This document shows positions 7,736 through 16,331 of a stretch of DNA of 64,000 bases, one piece after another. The stretch covers positions 156,169-220,168 of the forward strand of contig NZ_FNYE01000011.1 of NCBI RefSeq assembly GCF_900108945.1, in the 5' to 3' direction. The notes under the pieces are model-generated. The model saw only the letters and a program-made list of their open reading frames with translations. It did not search any database and was not told the origin of the DNA. Made by a program: the position numbers and the translations under genes. This DNA comes from Paraburkholderia diazotrophica (lineage in GTDB: Bacteria; Pseudomonadota; Gammaproteobacteria; Burkholderiales; Burkholderiaceae). Position 1 is the stretch's first letter, and each line of letters starts with the position of its first letter.

Positions 7736-9207
7736 GCGAACTCAACCCCGTGAACCCGGTCGCGATGGCCGTATTCATCGCATTCTTTCTGCTCGTCACG
7801 GTACTCGGCTTCATTGCCGCGCGATGGAAAGCAGGTGACCTCACACAATTGCACGAGTGGGGCCTCGGCGGACGCCAGTTCGGTACGATCATTTCGTGGT
7901 TCCTCGTCGGCGGCGATTTCTATACGGCCTATACCGTGATCGCCGTGCCCGCGCTGGTCTATTCCGTCGGCGCGTATGGCTTTTTCGCGCTTCCTTATAC
8001 GATCATCGTTTATCCGTTCGTGTTTGCGGTGATGCCGAAACTGTGGAAGATCGCGCATGCGAAAAACCACATCACGGCTGCCGACTACGTGCACGGCGAG
8101 TACGGCGGCATATGGTTTCCCGCTGCCGTTGCGCTGACGGGCATCGTCGCGACGATGCCGTATATCGCGCTGCAACTGGTCGGCATGCAGGTCGTGATCA
8201 AGGGGCTCGGCGTGACGGGCGAGGCGCCTCTCGTCATCGCGTTCGTGATCCTCGCGCTCTATACATACACGAGCGGCCTGCGCGCACCGGCGATGATCGC
8301 TTTCGTCAAGGACATCATGATCTATATCGTCGTGATCGCGGCGGTATGGCTGATCCCCGTGAAGCTCGGCGGCTACGGTCATGTGTTCGACGCGGCGGAC
8401 CAGTACTTCCAGGCGAAGGGCGGCGCGACGGGCATCATCCTCAAGCCTTCGCAATTCACCGCGTACGCGTCGCTTGCATTCGGCTCGGCGCTTGCGGCCT
8501 TCATGTATCCGCATACGATGACGGCCGTGCTGTCGTCCTCGTCTATGCAGACGGTGCGCAAGAACGCGATCTTCCTGCCTGCTTACACGCTGCTGCTCGG
8601 CCTGATCGCGCTGCTCGGCTATATGGCGATTGCGGCCGGCGTGCACGTGAAATCGGCATCCGACGTCGTGCCGACGCTCTTCGGCACGCTGTTCCCGTCG
8701 TGGTTCGTCGGCTTCGCGGCGGCGGCGATTGCGATCAGTGCGCTGGTGCCCGCCGCGATCATGTCGATCGGCGCAGCGAATCTGTTCACGCGCAACCTGT
8801 GGCGCCCTATTGTGTCGCCGAGCATGGGGCCGGCTGAGGAAGCGTCCACCGCGAAGATCGTGTCGCTCGTCGTGAAGTTCGGCGCGCTGCTCTTCATCGT
8901 GTTCCTGCCGACGCAATATGCGATCGATCTGCAACTGCTCGGCGGCGTGTGGATTCTGCAGATCTTCCCGGCCATCGTGTTCACGCTGTACACGCGCCGC
9001 CTGAATACGCCGGGGCTGTTTCTCGGCTGGCTGGTCGGCATCGTCGTCGGCACGGGGCTCGCAATTTCGCAAGGCCTCAAGCCCGTGTTCGCGCTGCATA
9101 TCGCCGGTTCGACGTGGCCGATCTATATCGGTCTGATCGCGCTCGTCGTGAATATCGTCGTGACGTTCGTCGTTTCGATGATCACGCCAAAGCGCGCGCA
9201 CGCCTGA
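7732..9207 (+). CDS. mctP: Monocarboxylate uptake permease (SSS family)
   Basis: A 491-residue sodium:solute symporter with about 13 hydrophobic segments. The N-terminal region has the SSS signature around GLGGRQFGTIISWFLVGGDFYTAYT (about residues 44-68). MctP-type permeases import lactate, pyruvate, acetate, propionate or related short monocarboxylates across the inner membrane. The coupled DUF3311 gene just upstream is the usual partner and strengthens the assignment to MctP rather than to proline or pantothenate symporters. A strong hairpin at 9228-9268 ends the transcript. The precise substrate range is inferred from the family. Confidence 0.9.
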   Translation: MSELNPVNPVAMAVFIAFFLLVTVLGFIAARWKAGDLTQLHEWGLGGRQFGTIISWFLVGGDFYTAYTVIAVPALVYSVGAYGFFALPYTIIVYPFVFAVMPKLWKIAHAKNHITAADYVHGEYGGIWFPAAVALTGIVATMPYIALQLVGMQVVIKGLGVTGEAPLVIAFVILALYTYTSGLRAPAMIAFVKDIMIYIVVIAAVWLIPVKLGGYGHVFDAADQYFQAKGGATGIILKPSQFTAYASLAFGSALAAFMYPHTMTAVLSSSSMQTVRKNAIFLPAYTLLLGLIALLGYMAIAAGVHVKSASDVVPTLFGTLFPSWFVGFAAAAIAISALVPAAIMSIGAANLFTRNLWRPIVSPSMGPAEEASTAKIVSLVVKFGALLFIVFLPTQYAIDLQLLGGVWILQIFPAIVFTLYTRRLNTPGLFLGWLVGIVVGTGLAISQGLKPVFALHIAGSTWPIYIGLIALVVNIVVTFVVSMITPKRAHA

Positions 9208-9227
9208 TAACGCTTTAGCATTACGCT

Positions 9228-9275
9228 ACGGCCGAACCCGTCTGCGCAAGCGGCGCGGGTTCGGCCGTTGTCGTT
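9228..9275 (+). terminator. Terminator after mctP
   Basis: A perfect 13-bp inverted repeat, ACGGCCGAACCCG (9228-9240) with its complement at 9256-9268, separated by 15 nt and followed by TGTCGTTT. It lies 21 bp past the mctP stop. Confidence 0.8.
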
Positions 9276-9373
9276 TCCGGCGTTGCATCGGCGGGTCGAC
9301 GATTCCTGCAAAACGGCTGTACGTTCCCGCTCTTTTGGTAGGATGCACGCTTTTCTGCCGATGGTGCATTAGC

Positions 9374-11857
9374 GTGGGACGATCGATACTGTCGTTTCTC
9401 CGGGAAATCTTCTTCAGGGCGTGGGCCCTTCTGAAGCCGTATGCAATGAGCGCGGTGCAACGTCTGCGGCACCCGACACGGCGTGGCGTCGCGTTGTCGA
9501 TTGCGGCCATTCCGGCGCTCGTATTGCTTTACGTGCTGATCCTGATTCCGTTCACTCCGGGTATCGGGGATATTCGCAAGGCGAAGATCGAGCAGCCTGC
9601 GCAAATCTATTCGGCCGACGGCAAGCTGCTCGCCGAATTCAAGCCGACCAACCGCGTGTGGGTGAAGCTCTCCGATATTTCTCCACACGTCATCGACGCA
9701 TTGATCTCGACGGAAGATCACCGCTTCTACGAACATCACGGCATCGACTTTCGCCGCACGGCGGGCGCCGCACTGCATACGTTTTCGGGCGACCGCCAGG
9801 GCGGATCGACGATCACGCAGCAGCTCGCGCGCAATCTCTATCCCGACGACATCGGCCGCGCGCCGACGCTCACGCGCAAGCTCAAGGAAGCGATCACGGC
9901 ATTCAAGATCGAAGCCGTCTATACAAAGAGCGAGATTCTCGAAACCTATCTGAACACGGTGCCGTTTCTCTATAACGCTTACGGCATCGAAATGGCGGCG
10001 CGCACCTATTTCGACAAGTCCGCGCACGATCTCACCGTGCTCGAAAGCGCGACGCTGATCGGCATGTTGAAGGGCAACAGCTATTACAACCCGGTGATCA
10101 ATCCCGAGCGCGCGCTGGACAGGCGCAATATCGTGCTCGGACAGATGGTGAAATACAGCCGTCTTTCGGTGGCGCAATTCAATTCGCTCAAGGGCAGGCC
10201 GCTGCGTGTCGATTTCGAACGGCAAACGGAACCGCCCGGTCCCGCGCCGCATTTCGCACAACAGTTGAAAAAATGGCTGATCGCATGGGCCGATGCGAAC
10301 GACTACAACATCTATTCGGATGGCCTCGTTGTGCGCACGACAATCGACGCGCGTCTTCAGACGATGGCCACACAGGCGCTGACGTGGCAGGGCAATCAAC
10401 TGCAATCGATTGCCAATGCGGCCTGGAATGCACACGGCGCATGCTCCGGCCATAAGGATCTGTTCGACGCGTTCATTCGCGAGACGCCCGAATATCGCAC
10501 CGCGAGAGACTCGGGCACGAGCGATGAAGATGCCATCAAGCATCTGTCTGCGGATCGCACGTTCATGAAGTCGCTGTGCGAAAGCAAGACGCGCGTGCAG
10601 GCCGCATTCATCGCAATGGACCCACGCGACGGGCAAATCAAGGCGTGGGTGGGCAGCCGCGACTTCACCCAGGATCAGTACGATCACGTTTCGCAGGCGC
10701 GGCGTCAGCCGGGTTCGACGTTCAAGCCCTTCGTGTACGGTGCGGCATTCGAGCAGGGCGCGAAGCCCGACGATACGTTCCCCGATCAGGCCGTCGAAAT
10801 TCCGCTTGCAGGCGGCGAGGTCTGGCGGCCGAGCGACGAAGATGCGCCGAGCGGCCGTCCGATCACGTTGCGCGACGGCCTTGCGTATTCGCGCAATCGC
10901 ATCACTGCGCAACTGATGGAGACGGTCGGCCCGGCAAAGGTCGCGCGGCTTGCGCGCGCGATGGGCGTGCGCGAGAGCCCGCTCGAAGCGGTGCCGTCGC
11001 TGGCGCTCGGCACGAGCCCCGTGACGCTGAAGGAGATGGTGTCGTCGTACAGCACGATCGCGAACGAAGGCGCGTGGCTCGCGCCGATGATCGTCACGCG
11101 CATCGAGGACCGCAAGGGCGAGGTGCTCGCCGAATTTCAGCCGTCGCGCGCCGATCAGGTGATGCCCGTCGCGAGCGCACTGACCTTGATCGACACGATG
11201 CGCTCGGTCGTCAACAAAGGAACAGGCTCGGCGATTCGCACGCGCTTCGGCATTCGCGCCGACGTCGCTGGCAAGACGGGAACGACGCAGGACAACGCGG
11301 ACGGCTGGTTCATCCTGATGCACCCGCAGCTCGTTGCGGGCGCATGGGTCGGCTTCAACGACAGCCGCGTCACGTTGCGCAGCGATTACTGGGGGCAGGG
11401 CGCGCATAGCGCGTTGCCGATCGTCGGCGACTTCTTCCAGCGCGCGCTGCGCTCGCGTCTTGTCGATTCGCACGTGAAGTTCGAACAAGAGCCGCCGCCG
11501 GGCATGTTCGAGACGTTCCGCGAGAAACTGCGCGCGTGGATGGAGCATCTGTTCCCGTCGTCGGGCAAGAGCGAAACGCCTGCGCCCGCTCCGCGCATGA
11601 AGCCGCGTCCGGCACCTGCTGCGCCTGTCGTGGAGAATGCGCAGCCTGCTTCCGAAGCGTCCGCGCCGACGGATGTCGAGCCGCCGCAGATCATCTCGCC
11701 TGCCGCATCGCAGCCGCCGATTCTCCCAACGCCTGGCCAGGCCAGCGCGACGGCATCGGCGAGCGCGCCCGCTGCGGGCACGAGCGAATCACAGCCCCCC
11801 GTGCTTGCGCCAACGCCTGCTCTGCCGTCCGACAGTGCGCCTGCTTCGCAGCCTTGA
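9374..11857 (+). CDS. Bifunctional class A penicillin-binding protein (PBP1a/1b type)
   Basis: An 827-residue peptidoglycan synthase anchored by one N-terminal membrane helix (about 39-60). The glycosyltransferase-51 domain shows the catalytic STEDHRFYEHHG (Glu114) and the GGSTITQQLARNLY motif. The transpeptidase domain has the acyl-enzyme Ser in GSTFKPF (about 446), YSRN (about 505) and KTGTT (about 632). It polymerises glycan strands and cross-links peptides in the periplasm. The last roughly 95 residues are a low-complexity Pro/Ala/Ser tail. The GTG at 9374 is used as start; an internal ATG at 9446 would shorten the cytoplasmic end, and an upstream extension is also open. It is monocistronic, following the mctP terminator. 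Confidence 0.92.
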   Translation: MGRSILSFLREIFFRAWALLKPYAMSAVQRLRHPTRRGVALSIAAIPALVLLYVLILIPFTPGIGDIRKAKIEQPAQIYSADGKLLAEFKPTNRVWVKLSDISPHVIDALISTEDHRFYEHHGIDFRRTAGAALHTFSGDRQGGSTITQQLARNLYPDDIGRAPTLTRKLKEAITAFKIEAVYTKSEILETYLNTVPFLYNAYGIEMAARTYFDKSAHDLTVLESATLIGMLKGNSYYNPVINPERALDRRNIVLGQMVKYSRLSVAQFNSLKGRPLRVDFERQTEPPGPAPHFAQQLKKWLIAWADANDYNIYSDGLVVRTTIDARLQTMATQALTWQGNQLQSIANAAWNAHGACSGHKDLFDAFIRETPEYRTARDSGTSDEDAIKHLSADRTFMKSLCESKTRVQAAFIAMDPRDGQIKAWVGSRDFTQDQYDHVSQARRQPGSTFKPFVYGAAFEQGAKPDDTFPDQAVEIPLAGGEVWRPSDEDAPSGRPITLRDGLAYSRNRITAQLMETVGPAKVARLARAMGVRESPLEAVPSLALGTSPVTLKEMVSSYSTIANEGAWLAPMIVTRIEDRKGEVLAEFQPSRADQVMPVASALTLIDTMRSVVNKGTGSAIRTRFGIRADVAGKTGTTQDNADGWFILMHPQLVAGAWVGFNDSRVTLRSDYWGQGAHSALPIVGDFFQRALRSRLVDSHVKFEQEPPPGMFETFREKLRAWMEHLFPSSGKSETPAPAPRMKPRPAPAAPVVENAQPASEASAPTDVEPPQIISPAASQPPILPTPGQASATASASAPAAGTSESQPPVLAPTPALPSDSAPASQP

Positions 11858-11865
11858 TCCGGCGC

Positions 11866-12681
11866 TCATCGCTTAGCCTTGCGCTTAGGTGCAGATGACG
11901 GCGAAGGCGCATCGGGCGCGGACGGCTCGACGATCGGATAGGTATGCGGCGTGAAATAGCGGCCAATCGGTTCTCTGCCGTTGAACTTCTCAAAGTACTC
12001 GTGCCAGTAATTCGCAGCGGCCCAGATCGCTTCGGGACATGACGCTCTCGATTCGAGCCCTGGCGTGAGGTCGAAATTGGCGGCCGCGCAGACTGTTTCG
12101 ATCATGCACGTCGACGGCAAGCCATAGTTGTCATGCAACGGATTCGGCGTGCGCGCCGCGCCCCATGCATACGCAAGCCAGTGCAACACATGCTCGAGCG
12201 CATCGAGCGTCGCGCGCGACTGCTGAAAGCTCGCCACCTTGCCGACCACTTTCTCTTGCGCAACGGGCAATGCAATGACCGCGATGTTCGGAAAGCGCTT
12301 CGTGTCGTCGAAATCCGTGAGCGGACGCGCGACGACGCCATTCACGCGCGCCGCGAATGCAGGCCCTTCGGGCTGATGCAAAGGCACATGCAGCGCTTGA
12401 GCGTTGACGAGCGACGCATCGGCGAGCTTGACGAGTATCGACTCGGACCAGAACGACGGCAACATGTCGTGCCGCAAATGCGATTGCGCGACGCGCACGC
12501 GAAACGCCAATGTATCGCTGCCGCCGAGCAGCACCACATAGGTCCACTCGTCGGGACCGCCCGCTTTCATGTCGAGCACGGCGCGCTCGCCCCATGCGGT
12601 ATTGCTCTCGCCGTCCTTGCGGTCGAATGAAACGAACTGCGGATTCGATTGCGTCGTTGTCGATCGTACGATCTTGAGCAT
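11866..12681 (-). CDS. Conserved hypothetical protein paired with PhoD-like phosphatase
   Basis: A 271-residue soluble protein with no signal peptide, no membrane helix and no motif I recognise. It starts MLKIVRST and ends in a basic Pro/Ser/Lys tail (PSSAPKRKAKR). The ATG at 12681 has GAGGC upstream and lies 19 bp past the stop of the phosphatase gene on the same strand, so the two probably form one operon. The tight pairing suggests a partner, substrate-recognition or accessory role for the phosphatase. The gene ends 8 bp from the convergent PBP gene. Function unknown. Confidence 0.75.
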   Translation of the reverse strand: MLKIVRSTTTQSNPQFVSFDRKDGESNTAWGERAVLDMKAGGPDEWTYVVLLGGSDTLAFRVRVAQSHLRHDMLPSFWSESILVKLADASLVNAQALHVPLHQPEGPAFAARVNGVVARPLTDFDDTKRFPNIAVIALPVAQEKVVGKVASFQQSRATLDALEHVLHWLAYAWGAARTPNPLHDNYGLPSTCMIETVCAAANFDLTPGLESRASCPEAIWAAANYWHEYFEKFNGREPIGRYFTPHTYPIVEPSAPDAPSPSSAPKRKAKR

Positions 12682-12700
12682 GGCCTCGCCTCATTTCTTG

Positions 12701-14164
12701 TTAGCGTGAGCGCAGTTCGAAGCGCGACGTGGATACCGATTGCGAAATCGCTTTGTCGCTTGAAATGCCGTAGTACATGACCTGCATATCGACGCCGCTG
12801 CCGACGCGCGTGAACGACACGATCGCCACCTGGTCGCCGCGCTGCGCGTATTCCTGCTTGAGCGCAAAGCGATGATTGAGGCCGAAGCGATCAGGCACCG
12901 GCTCCGGATCGGAATGGCGCGGCCACGGCGCTTTCGCGCCAAAAATGCCTTTGATTGAATTGGCCGCTTCTTTGGCCGTGTCGAGAAACGGCACGCGAAT
13001 GAGCCGAGACGGCGATGCAATCACTTCATAGAGCGCGATGTTCGTCTGCAGATCGTGACCCGATGCGACGCGCCCCCAGTGCACGTCGCCCGTCATGTAG
13101 ACGACGGGAATGCCGTTATCCGCAAGCCGGCCGAGCGTCGATTGCAATACGCCGAACTGCTGGTAATTCGGCATTTCCGCATCGAACGTTTTTATGCTCC
13201 AGTCGCTTTGCGGCGGATCGATAAAGAGCGCCTGGCCCGACGCGAGCAGGCCGACGACGGGCTTGCCCGCTGCATGCGAATCGATAAGATCTTTTTCCCA
13301 CGCGTTCATTGCGGCGACAGCCTTGGGGCCCATCAACGACGTGAGCGTACTGTCGCGATCGCAGCGCATATCGACGAAGAGCATCTTCAATGGCTCGACA
13401 TCGAGGCGTATTGCACCGCCCGCACCGCCGGGCGGCCCGCCGATCTGATAGTCCTCGTATAGCGCGCGCGCCGTATCGCCGAGCAGTTGACGCGATGCAT
13501 CCGTCCACGTGTCGGGCAACTGCTTTTGCGCGAACGGGTAGTTGTTCCAGAACTCATGATCGTCGGGAATGCACACGACGGGTGCACGCTCCAGTACCGA
13601 TTGCAGGCCCGGTACGCGCAGTGCGCCGGAGAGCCAGTTGAGGTAGTACTTGTTGGCAAGCAGATGCGCGCGGTCCGGATTCTGATCGGGCACATGCTGC
13701 GTGAGCGGTTGATCGAGGTACACCTGATCGCCTGCGAGCACCGTCAGATGCGGTTGTACCTTGATCTGCGAGACGATCGTGCCGAGCAGTCCGTCGAGAT
13801 CTTCCGGCTGCGAATAGCACGACGACAGCAGGATATTGAAGCTGCCGTTCATCAGCGTCGGGACTTCTTGAGGCAGCGAAGTACTCGCGAATTCAAACGA
13901 TTCGCCGTCGGCGTCGATTCGAATCTGGCGCGGTCTCGATTCGTCGGACACCTTGAAGCGCATCACGCATTGGTGATTGATCGGTTCGCCGGCGTCGTCG
14001 GTACTGAAATCGCGGATCGGAAAGAACTGCGCAGGCGCGAGTGGAACGGCCGCTTGCCGGTCGATGAAAACCTGTGGCGCGGGCGGCACGGCCACGCCGA
14101 ATATGCCGACCCATAGTTGCAGCATGCCCGGCTCGCTGGCCTGTACATAGCCGGTCAATAGCAT
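12701..14164 (-). CDS. PhoD-like metallophosphatase (alkaline phosphatase D family)
   Basis: A 487-residue protein with PhoD-type metal-binding motifs: GDQVYLD (145-151), PDDHEFWNN (200-208) and TGDVHWGR (358-365). These match the Asp, Asn/His and GDxHxG ligands of calcineurin-like phosphodiesterase/PhoD folds. Members hydrolyse phosphate mono- or diesters, often outside the cytoplasm, but no clear Sec or Tat signal is visible here (it begins MLLTGYVQASEPG), so a cytoplasmic location is possible. It forms an apparent operon with the hypothetical gene at 11866-12681. The N-terminal 100 residues look like the beta-rich domain that precedes the catalytic part in PhoD proteins. The substrate is unknown. 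Confidence 0.85.
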   Translation of the reverse strand: MLLTGYVQASEPGMLQLWVGIFGVAVPPAPQVFIDRQAAVPLAPAQFFPIRDFSTDDAGEPINHQCVMRFKVSDESRPRQIRIDADGESFEFASTSLPQEVPTLMNGSFNILLSSCYSQPEDLDGLLGTIVSQIKVQPHLTVLAGDQVYLDQPLTQHVPDQNPDRAHLLANKYYLNWLSGALRVPGLQSVLERAPVVCIPDDHEFWNNYPFAQKQLPDTWTDASRQLLGDTARALYEDYQIGGPPGGAGGAIRLDVEPLKMLFVDMRCDRDSTLTSLMGPKAVAAMNAWEKDLIDSHAAGKPVVGLLASGQALFIDPPQSDWSIKTFDAEMPNYQQFGVLQSTLGRLADNGIPVVYMTGDVHWGRVASGHDLQTNIALYEVIASPSRLIRVPFLDTAKEAANSIKGIFGAKAPWPRHSDPEPVPDRFGLNHRFALKQEYAQRGDQVAIVSFTRVGSGVDMQVMYYGISSDKAISQSVSTSRFELRSR

Positions 14165-14353
14165 TGATATACCCAGGCGTCGTTATTCATGAGCATCGCT
14201 TTGCCTTATTCGTCTTATGAAAGCGGTTTGTAATTGCTTTGAATAAGACGAGGCTAGTCGATGCAGACTGAATTGCAACCGGGAAAGTAGTGCAACGAAT
14301 GCCCCGCGCAAATGCGCGGCTCGCTAAAGGCTATTCAATGGCAATGCAACGGG

Positions 14354-15253
14354 CTACTCGAAACGCTCTTGCTGAAGGATGCGAATCATCGAATGCGCGT
14401 TGCGCTGCGCGGAGTCTTCAAAGCAGTTGTTGAAAACCACATGCGTGCGCCCCGCGCGTCTGGCGATCTCGCGCACGGGCACCGCGATCTCCTCCAGTTC
14501 GCGCTCCGAGTAGTCATAGTTGAAGCGGCCCGATGCCGTCGTGCTGCCGCTCCACGTTTCTGCATTGCGGCCATGCATGCGCACGATCACCAGTTCCGGC
14601 GACGTCGCTTCCCACACGGTATGCGCGCGGTTCGCGACGCTCTCGGGTGCATCCATCACGACATGCACGAGGCCGCGCTCGCGTTCGAAAGCAAGCGTCG
14701 ATTCGCGGTGCCGCTCATCGAACCAGCTTGCGTTGCGAAACTCGAAGGCCGTCAGATACGGTTCCATCCGGTCAGCGCAGTGCTTGACGTGCGCCTTGTC
14801 GCGCGAGGCGGTCGAGATCCACGGCGCAAACTGGAACAGGATCGCGCCGAGCTTGCCTGCCGCGCGCAACGGTTCGAGTGCCTCGAAGAAACGACGCCAC
14901 ATCTCGTCGACGATGTCGGGCGGCACATCGCGGTAATAGAGGTTGCGTTTGTCGTTCTGCGGCAGCAGCGGCTGGATGTCGGGCGGAAAGAACTTGCGCT
15001 CTGTCTGGTGTCCCGTGAAAAGCCGGAACGCCTTGACGTTGAACGTAAAGTGCTCGGGCGTGCGCTCGGCCCACTGCGCGCAGTTCGCCGCGCTGGGCAT
15101 CGCGTAGTACGACGCATCGACTTCGACCATCGGAAACTGGCTCGAATAAAAACGCAGGCGCGCTTCCGCGCTCGTGCAGCCCTTCGGATAGAAGCGGCCG
15201 GATTTGATAAGCGTGGCGTCGGTCCACGACGCCGTCCCGACTTCGATCGACAT
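14354..15253 (-). CDS. yecE: DUF72 family TIM-barrel protein (YecE-like)
   Basis: A 299-residue protein with the DUF72 hallmarks: an N-terminal VGTASWTD, then FYPKG, the segment FPMVEVDASYYAMP (about 40-53), and FTFNVKAFRLFTGH (about 68-81). The fold resembles a TIM barrel; no enzyme activity is established for the family. The start ATG at 15253 gives the typical family N-terminus. It stands alone between the phosphatase operon and a 423-bp gap. A GC hairpin (CCGCGC/GCGCGG, 14304-14319) lies just downstream but lacks a T run, so I do not call it a terminator. Confidence 0.9.
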   Translation of the reverse strand: MSIEVGTASWTDATLIKSGRFYPKGCTSAEARLRFYSSQFPMVEVDASYYAMPSAANCAQWAERTPEHFTFNVKAFRLFTGHQTERKFFPPDIQPLLPQNDKRNLYYRDVPPDIVDEMWRRFFEALEPLRAAGKLGAILFQFAPWISTASRDKAHVKHCADRMEPYLTAFEFRNASWFDERHRESTLAFERERGLVHVVMDAPESVANRAHTVWEATSPELVIVRMHGRNAETWSGSTTASGRFNYDYSERELEEIAVPVREIARRAGRTHVVFNNCFEDSAQRNAHSMIRILQQERFE

Positions 15254-15676
15254 GGCGGGCTATATGTGCGTGTCAGTGCGGTCATCGTACTGCATGTTGC
15301 GAAAATGCATTCGGGGACGATCCGCGTAAAGCCGCATCCTGTATTGGGGCAAACCCGGGTTCATTCCGATTTGCGCACGACCGTTATACAAATTGGAAGC
15401 AATGCGAAGTAGCAGTCAATTCCGTGCACAGCGGCTGTCACGCGGCGGTCGGCGTCGCAGAGTACATCCGGACAACGGCCGTGCAGGGAAGCGCCCGCCT
15501 TCGAATGGGTCCATCGGTATGCGGCCCGCGGGCCGCGTCCGTCTTCTTCTCTACTGCATCGCTCCTGATGCGTTCGCGGCGCTTGCGCACCGCCCCAAAA
15601 GTACCGATCGCGCGGGTTCGCTTCGTCTAACCAGACATAAGTGCTACGATGCCTTCAGACGACGATGGAGGTGGAA
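15254..15676. other. Intergenic region, 423 bp
   Basis: No convincing gene, RNA or hairpin was seen. It should hold the divergent promoters of the DUF72 gene (minus) and of the small gene at 15677 (plus). Confidence 0.4.
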
Positions 15677-15985
15677 ATGGCAACCTATGCTATCGATGCC
15701 GTACGCATTAACCCTATGACGGATCGCGTCACCCACGTCCGGTGGGCCCTCGTCAATCCAAAAACGAACGAATGGCTCTCGCCGCACGAAATCGTCGAAG
15801 TCTCTGACGTCGTGACGGCGATTCATTCCGGCAATGCCGTCTGGTCCCTCTTCACGCTCGGCGGCATGAAGCTGTTGGGTCCCAAGATCAAAACGGTCTC
15901 GCACGCCGATGGCATCGACGGGATCGACACCGACGTGCCGGATGGCCACGTCGAAAAGTTCATCGACGATCTGCCGCGTGTCTGA
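15677..15985 (+). CDS. Conserved hypothetical protein (DUF3892-like)
   Basis: A 102-residue acidic, soluble protein starting MATYAIDAVRIN. It has the mixed beta/alpha pattern and the ITxVRW...EWLSPHEIVEVSDVV layout that resembles DUF3892-type small proteins; this resemblance is tentative. The ATG at 15677 is preceded by a strong GGAGGTGG, which is why I choose it over in-frame starts 24-36 nt upstream. It appears monocistronic, with gaps of more than 300 bp on both sides. No function can be assigned. Confidence 0.75.
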   Translation: MATYAIDAVRINPMTDRVTHVRWALVNPKTNEWLSPHEIVEVSDVVTAIHSGNAVWSLFTLGGMKLLGPKIKTVSHADGIDGIDTDVPDGHVEKFIDDLPRV

Positions 15986-16331
15986 TTGCGCGTTTAGCAC
16001 GCGTTTCAGCCGGTGATTTAATAAAAGGCATTACGCGGTACTGCGTTTCTCGCGTGCGACGCACGCATGATTCGCATGCCGCGCGCGCGTCGGCTTCACG
16101 CGTTTTCGCTTTGCGCGCTCAGCCACTTTCCGGCACGGGATGCTTTTGCCGCGCTTCTAGTCCGTAATCGGCGCGGGTCATTGCGGCGCTTGTCCGGTGG
16201 CGATCAAGCGCGCGCGAAGGCATGTCGATTCGACGTGCTGTTCAGCTGCTGCACGCATCGGGCGCTGCTGCGATGCTTCGCATAACGACTTCACGTGACG
16301 GAGCCGCACGCGCTCCGCAGGAGACACAGCC
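15986..16331. other. Intergenic region, 346 bp
   Basis: No supported gene. Short open frames on both strands are Arg/Cys-rich and lack ribosome sites, as expected from GC-rich non-coding DNA. It presumably contains the promoter of the acyl-CoA synthetase gene. Confidence 0.4.

Noticed and set aside
9221..11548. Very long antisense frames over the PBP and other genes (also 77-1918, 33145-35292)
   Set aside because: Arg/His/Asp-rich products antisense to, or in another frame of, clearly functional genes; typical of GC-rich genomes.
14304..14319. GC hairpin downstream of the DUF72 gene as a terminator
   Set aside because: A 6-bp stem with no T run on the minus strand; such hairpins are common by chance at this GC content.
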